Assembly (NCBI GenBank): GCA_022605405.1
Contig: JABYQQ010000004.1
Coordinates: 496,001-560,000, forward strand
Length of the DNA stretch: 64,000 nucleotides
Source: Earliella scabrosa
Lineage: Eukaryota > Basidiomycota > Agaricomycetes > Polyporales > Polyporaceae
Direction of reading: 5' to 3'
Shown piece by piece: positions 62,105 through 64,000 of this stretch. Numbering within the stretch: position 1 is the first letter of the stretch; every line of letters starts with the position of its first letter. A model generated the notes under the pieces. That model saw only the letters and a list, made by a program, of their open reading frames with translations, made no database searches and was not told where the DNA came from. Both the position numbers and the translations under genes were made by a program.

Positions 62105-63471
62105 ATGGCATCCCTCCAAGCGACCGACTTCACTATCTCTGGACATCCTCAAGACGGCGGACTCACCATCGCGCTTACTAGGTTCTGTCTGGTCAACGAC
62201 GCGGTCAAACCGGGCGGGGAACGCTTGTCGCTGTTGTTCATTCACGGCGTCTCCTATCGTGAGCGGACTTTCTCAAGGTTCTGAAGCCCACTATGACCTG
62301 TGTTAGACAAGGAGACTTGGATTCCAACTATTGAGCATCTGTTCGAGCTACAGGCCACAGTTCCGAGCAACACATTTTCGATCATTGAGGCATGGGCGAT
62401 GGACTCCCCCAATCATGGAGGCTCTGCTATCCTCAACGATACCAAGCTCCTTGCGTACCCGAATGGTTTAAGTGGGAATCAATATCGATACGGGGTGTGC
62501 GCTGGCTGATACAATGCCTATAGCTGCCCACTCCGTTGCTCGTGGTATCCAAGAGTTTCTGAAGTCTGGTCTATATGCGGGATCGTCCATGGTGGGCATC
62601 GCCCATTCAGCCTCCGTGTCAGCCATGTGAGTACCTCGCTTCTTTAAATGTCCTGCACGCCCATGGCCATCTATCAGATCGCTCTCGACCTTGGGCTACG
62701 CCACCGACAACCTCCCCTACTCTTCGCTTGTCCTCGTTGAGCCCCCAATAATGACCCGAGAGGTCTTCGCACGAGCCACAAAGAAGGGCAAGGCCTGGGA
62801 GATCCTCATTGAGATGGCCAGGAACCGCAAGGACATCTGGCCTTCGCGCGACGCTGCCCGCGCGTGGATGGCGAAGCGGCTCCCATGGAGTACTTGGACT
62901 CCTCGGTGCCTCGACCTCTTCGTGGTATGCTCTTCATAGCTTTCTGTCCAACACTCTCTCACTGTAAGTCTCCAACAGGAGCATGCCCTGCGCGACTTGC
63001 CGACAGCGATCTATCCTGACCATACGCATGGGGTGACTCTGTGCTGCACACGGGACCAGGAAGTTGGTGGCTACAGCTACAACGAGGACGGGTTCGATAG
63101 CCTCGACCGTCTCAAGGATGTGTGTCCCGCAATTCCAGTTCACTGCGTCTTTGGTGAGAGAGAGGATGTCATGTGCGTGGACGACATACCGTTGATCTGG
63201 GCTATACTCATGACCTTCTCCGCTAGCCCGGAGTTCGTGAAATCTGGCTTCGTCGATGAGAGCCAAGGTCGGAAAATGGCTTCCATTACTACTGTCGCGA
63301 ACGCAGGCCATCTTGTGCGTCAGTTCCAGTTCTACGTGGTGGCGCGTTTGCCTAGTACTGACCTCTGTACTTCAGGTTGTAGAAGAAGGTCCACAGAACC
63401 TTGCGCTGGCGATCTGGGGCAGCATCCACCAAGGCTTTCAGCCGAAGATCCGGACGATGAGCCGGCTTTGA
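62105..63471 (+). CDS. Alpha/beta-hydrolase fold protein
   Basis: Six exons: 62105-62258, 62307-62471, 62524-62626, 62678-62924, 62979-63314, 63376-63471, giving 366 residues. The oxyanion-loop motif is LSLLFIHGVSYHKETW; the lid-side motif is AWAMDSPNHGGSA; the nucleophile elbow is VGIAHSASVSAI; the acid is likely in CVFGEREDVM, and the catalytic His in ANAGHLV. This matches fungal AB-hydrolase-1 proteins of unknown substrate (esterase or thioesterase-like). The elbow reads A-H-S-A-S, so both glycines of the usual G-x-S-x-G are replaced. It lies 262 bases after tandem monooxygenase 3 on the same strand and may act on the same compounds; that is inference. A signal peptide is absent, so it is probably cytosolic or peroxisomal. 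Confidence 0.85.
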
Positions 63472-63893
63472 AGATACTCATTCTAGTCTTGTCTACCTGT
63501 ATGACAATGCTGTAGGATGGCGCAGCGGAAGGTAAGTATTGTCGCCTCTAGCAAACGTCAGAAGACAATTGATTGTACTACATGCAACGAATCGGGTCCA
63601 GTCTGCGCCGACTCAGCGAGACAGTCTTGACTCTCCCGTCGCCGTGCGAGATATATCACCGTATCACGGCATCGTGACGACCGGAATACCCCTGCGCACT
63701 TCGCATGAAACATAGGATAACACAGTAATGCGGGATGAGGCTATAAATAACCCCATGGATCATACAGCTCACAGTTACTGCGGAACGTGAATGTCGCACG
63801 TCATCATGATATAGATCGCAGATATCTTCGGCGCAGCGCAGTTGTATGGCCTCAAGGGGTGGCTGAGAATGAGCTGACGAGAGGGAGACATAC
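63472..63893. other. 3' flank of hydrolase and intron/3' region of the last gene
   Basis: No independent gene is visible. It may contain an intron and terminal exon of the minus-strand gene entering from the right. Confidence 0.4.
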
Positions 63894-64000
63894 CATCGAT
63901 CAGCAGTAGGAAAATGTCACGCGGGAGCAAGTCCTGTGCCGACGCGAGCGTGCGTACGAAGCGAAAGAGCGTACTGAGGAGCACGAGCGAGTACGTAGAC
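63894..64000 (-). CDS. Edge of an unidentified minus-strand gene (5' part outside)
   Basis: An open frame enters from the right edge and reads TLFRFVRTLASAQDLLPRDI then FLLLIDG, ending at a good donor (GATG|GTATGT) at 63893. A terminal exon might begin near an AAG acceptor around 63825, but this is not certain. No family is recognised. Support is frame openness plus the splice donor. Confidence 0.4.

Overview
This 64 kb window is eukaryotic, from a filamentous basidiomycete (Agaricomycetes; Polyporales is plausible but is inference). The evidence is dense genes cut by many 45-70 bp GT-AG introns, and families typical of mushroom-forming fungi: DUF6533 and DUF6534 membrane proteins, F-box/LRR proteins, a hybrid histidine kinase, FAD monooxygenases and small secreted proteins. 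Exon models were built by hand from splice signals, reading frame and paralogue comparison. No transcript data were available.

Layout. 0-0.8 kb: C2H2 zinc-finger gene (ZNF511-like, minus, 3' end outside). 2.3-34.5 kb: three head-to-tail pairs of DUF6533 seven-helix genes (2.35-6.7, 15.6-19.8, 30.5-34.5 kb, all plus). Between them lie a phenol-2-monooxygenase-like gene (9.4-12.1 kb, plus) preceded by a decayed relative (7.9-8.6 kb), a cysteine-rich probably GPI-anchored protein, a small secreted protein, a PaiB-like FMN-binding protein, a farnesyl/geranylgeranyl diphosphate synthase (24.6-26.0 kb) and a second phenol-2-monooxygenase-like gene on the minus strand (26.2-28.8 kb). 34.6-51.7 kb is mostly housekeeping: F-box protein, NAA10/ARD1 acetyltransferase, hybrid histidine kinase, DUF6534 protein, and an ADIP/Msd1-like coiled-coil protein. 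52.5-63.5 kb: three tandem salicylate-hydroxylase-like FAD monooxygenases and an alpha/beta hydrolase, interrupted at 57.6-59.2 kb by an inverted-repeat element and a 5'-truncated non-LTR retrotransposon with a 15 bp target-site duplication. The last 107 bases hold the edge of an unidentified minus-strand gene.

How it may work together. The prenyl-diphosphate synthase between two phenol-hydroxylase-type monooxygenases, with further FAD monooxygenases and a hydrolase downstream, suggests specialised metabolism of oxidised aromatic or prenylated compounds. No terpene synthase, prenyltransferase or polyketide synthase is visible here, so a pathway is not proven.

The strongest unusual signals are: two 2-nt exons (or equivalent nested introns) needed in all six DUF6533 genes to keep frame; a serine in place of an aromatic chain-length residue in the prenyl synthase; GC-AG introns in four genes; and a histidine kinase whose phospho-acceptor box cannot be spliced into its consensus.
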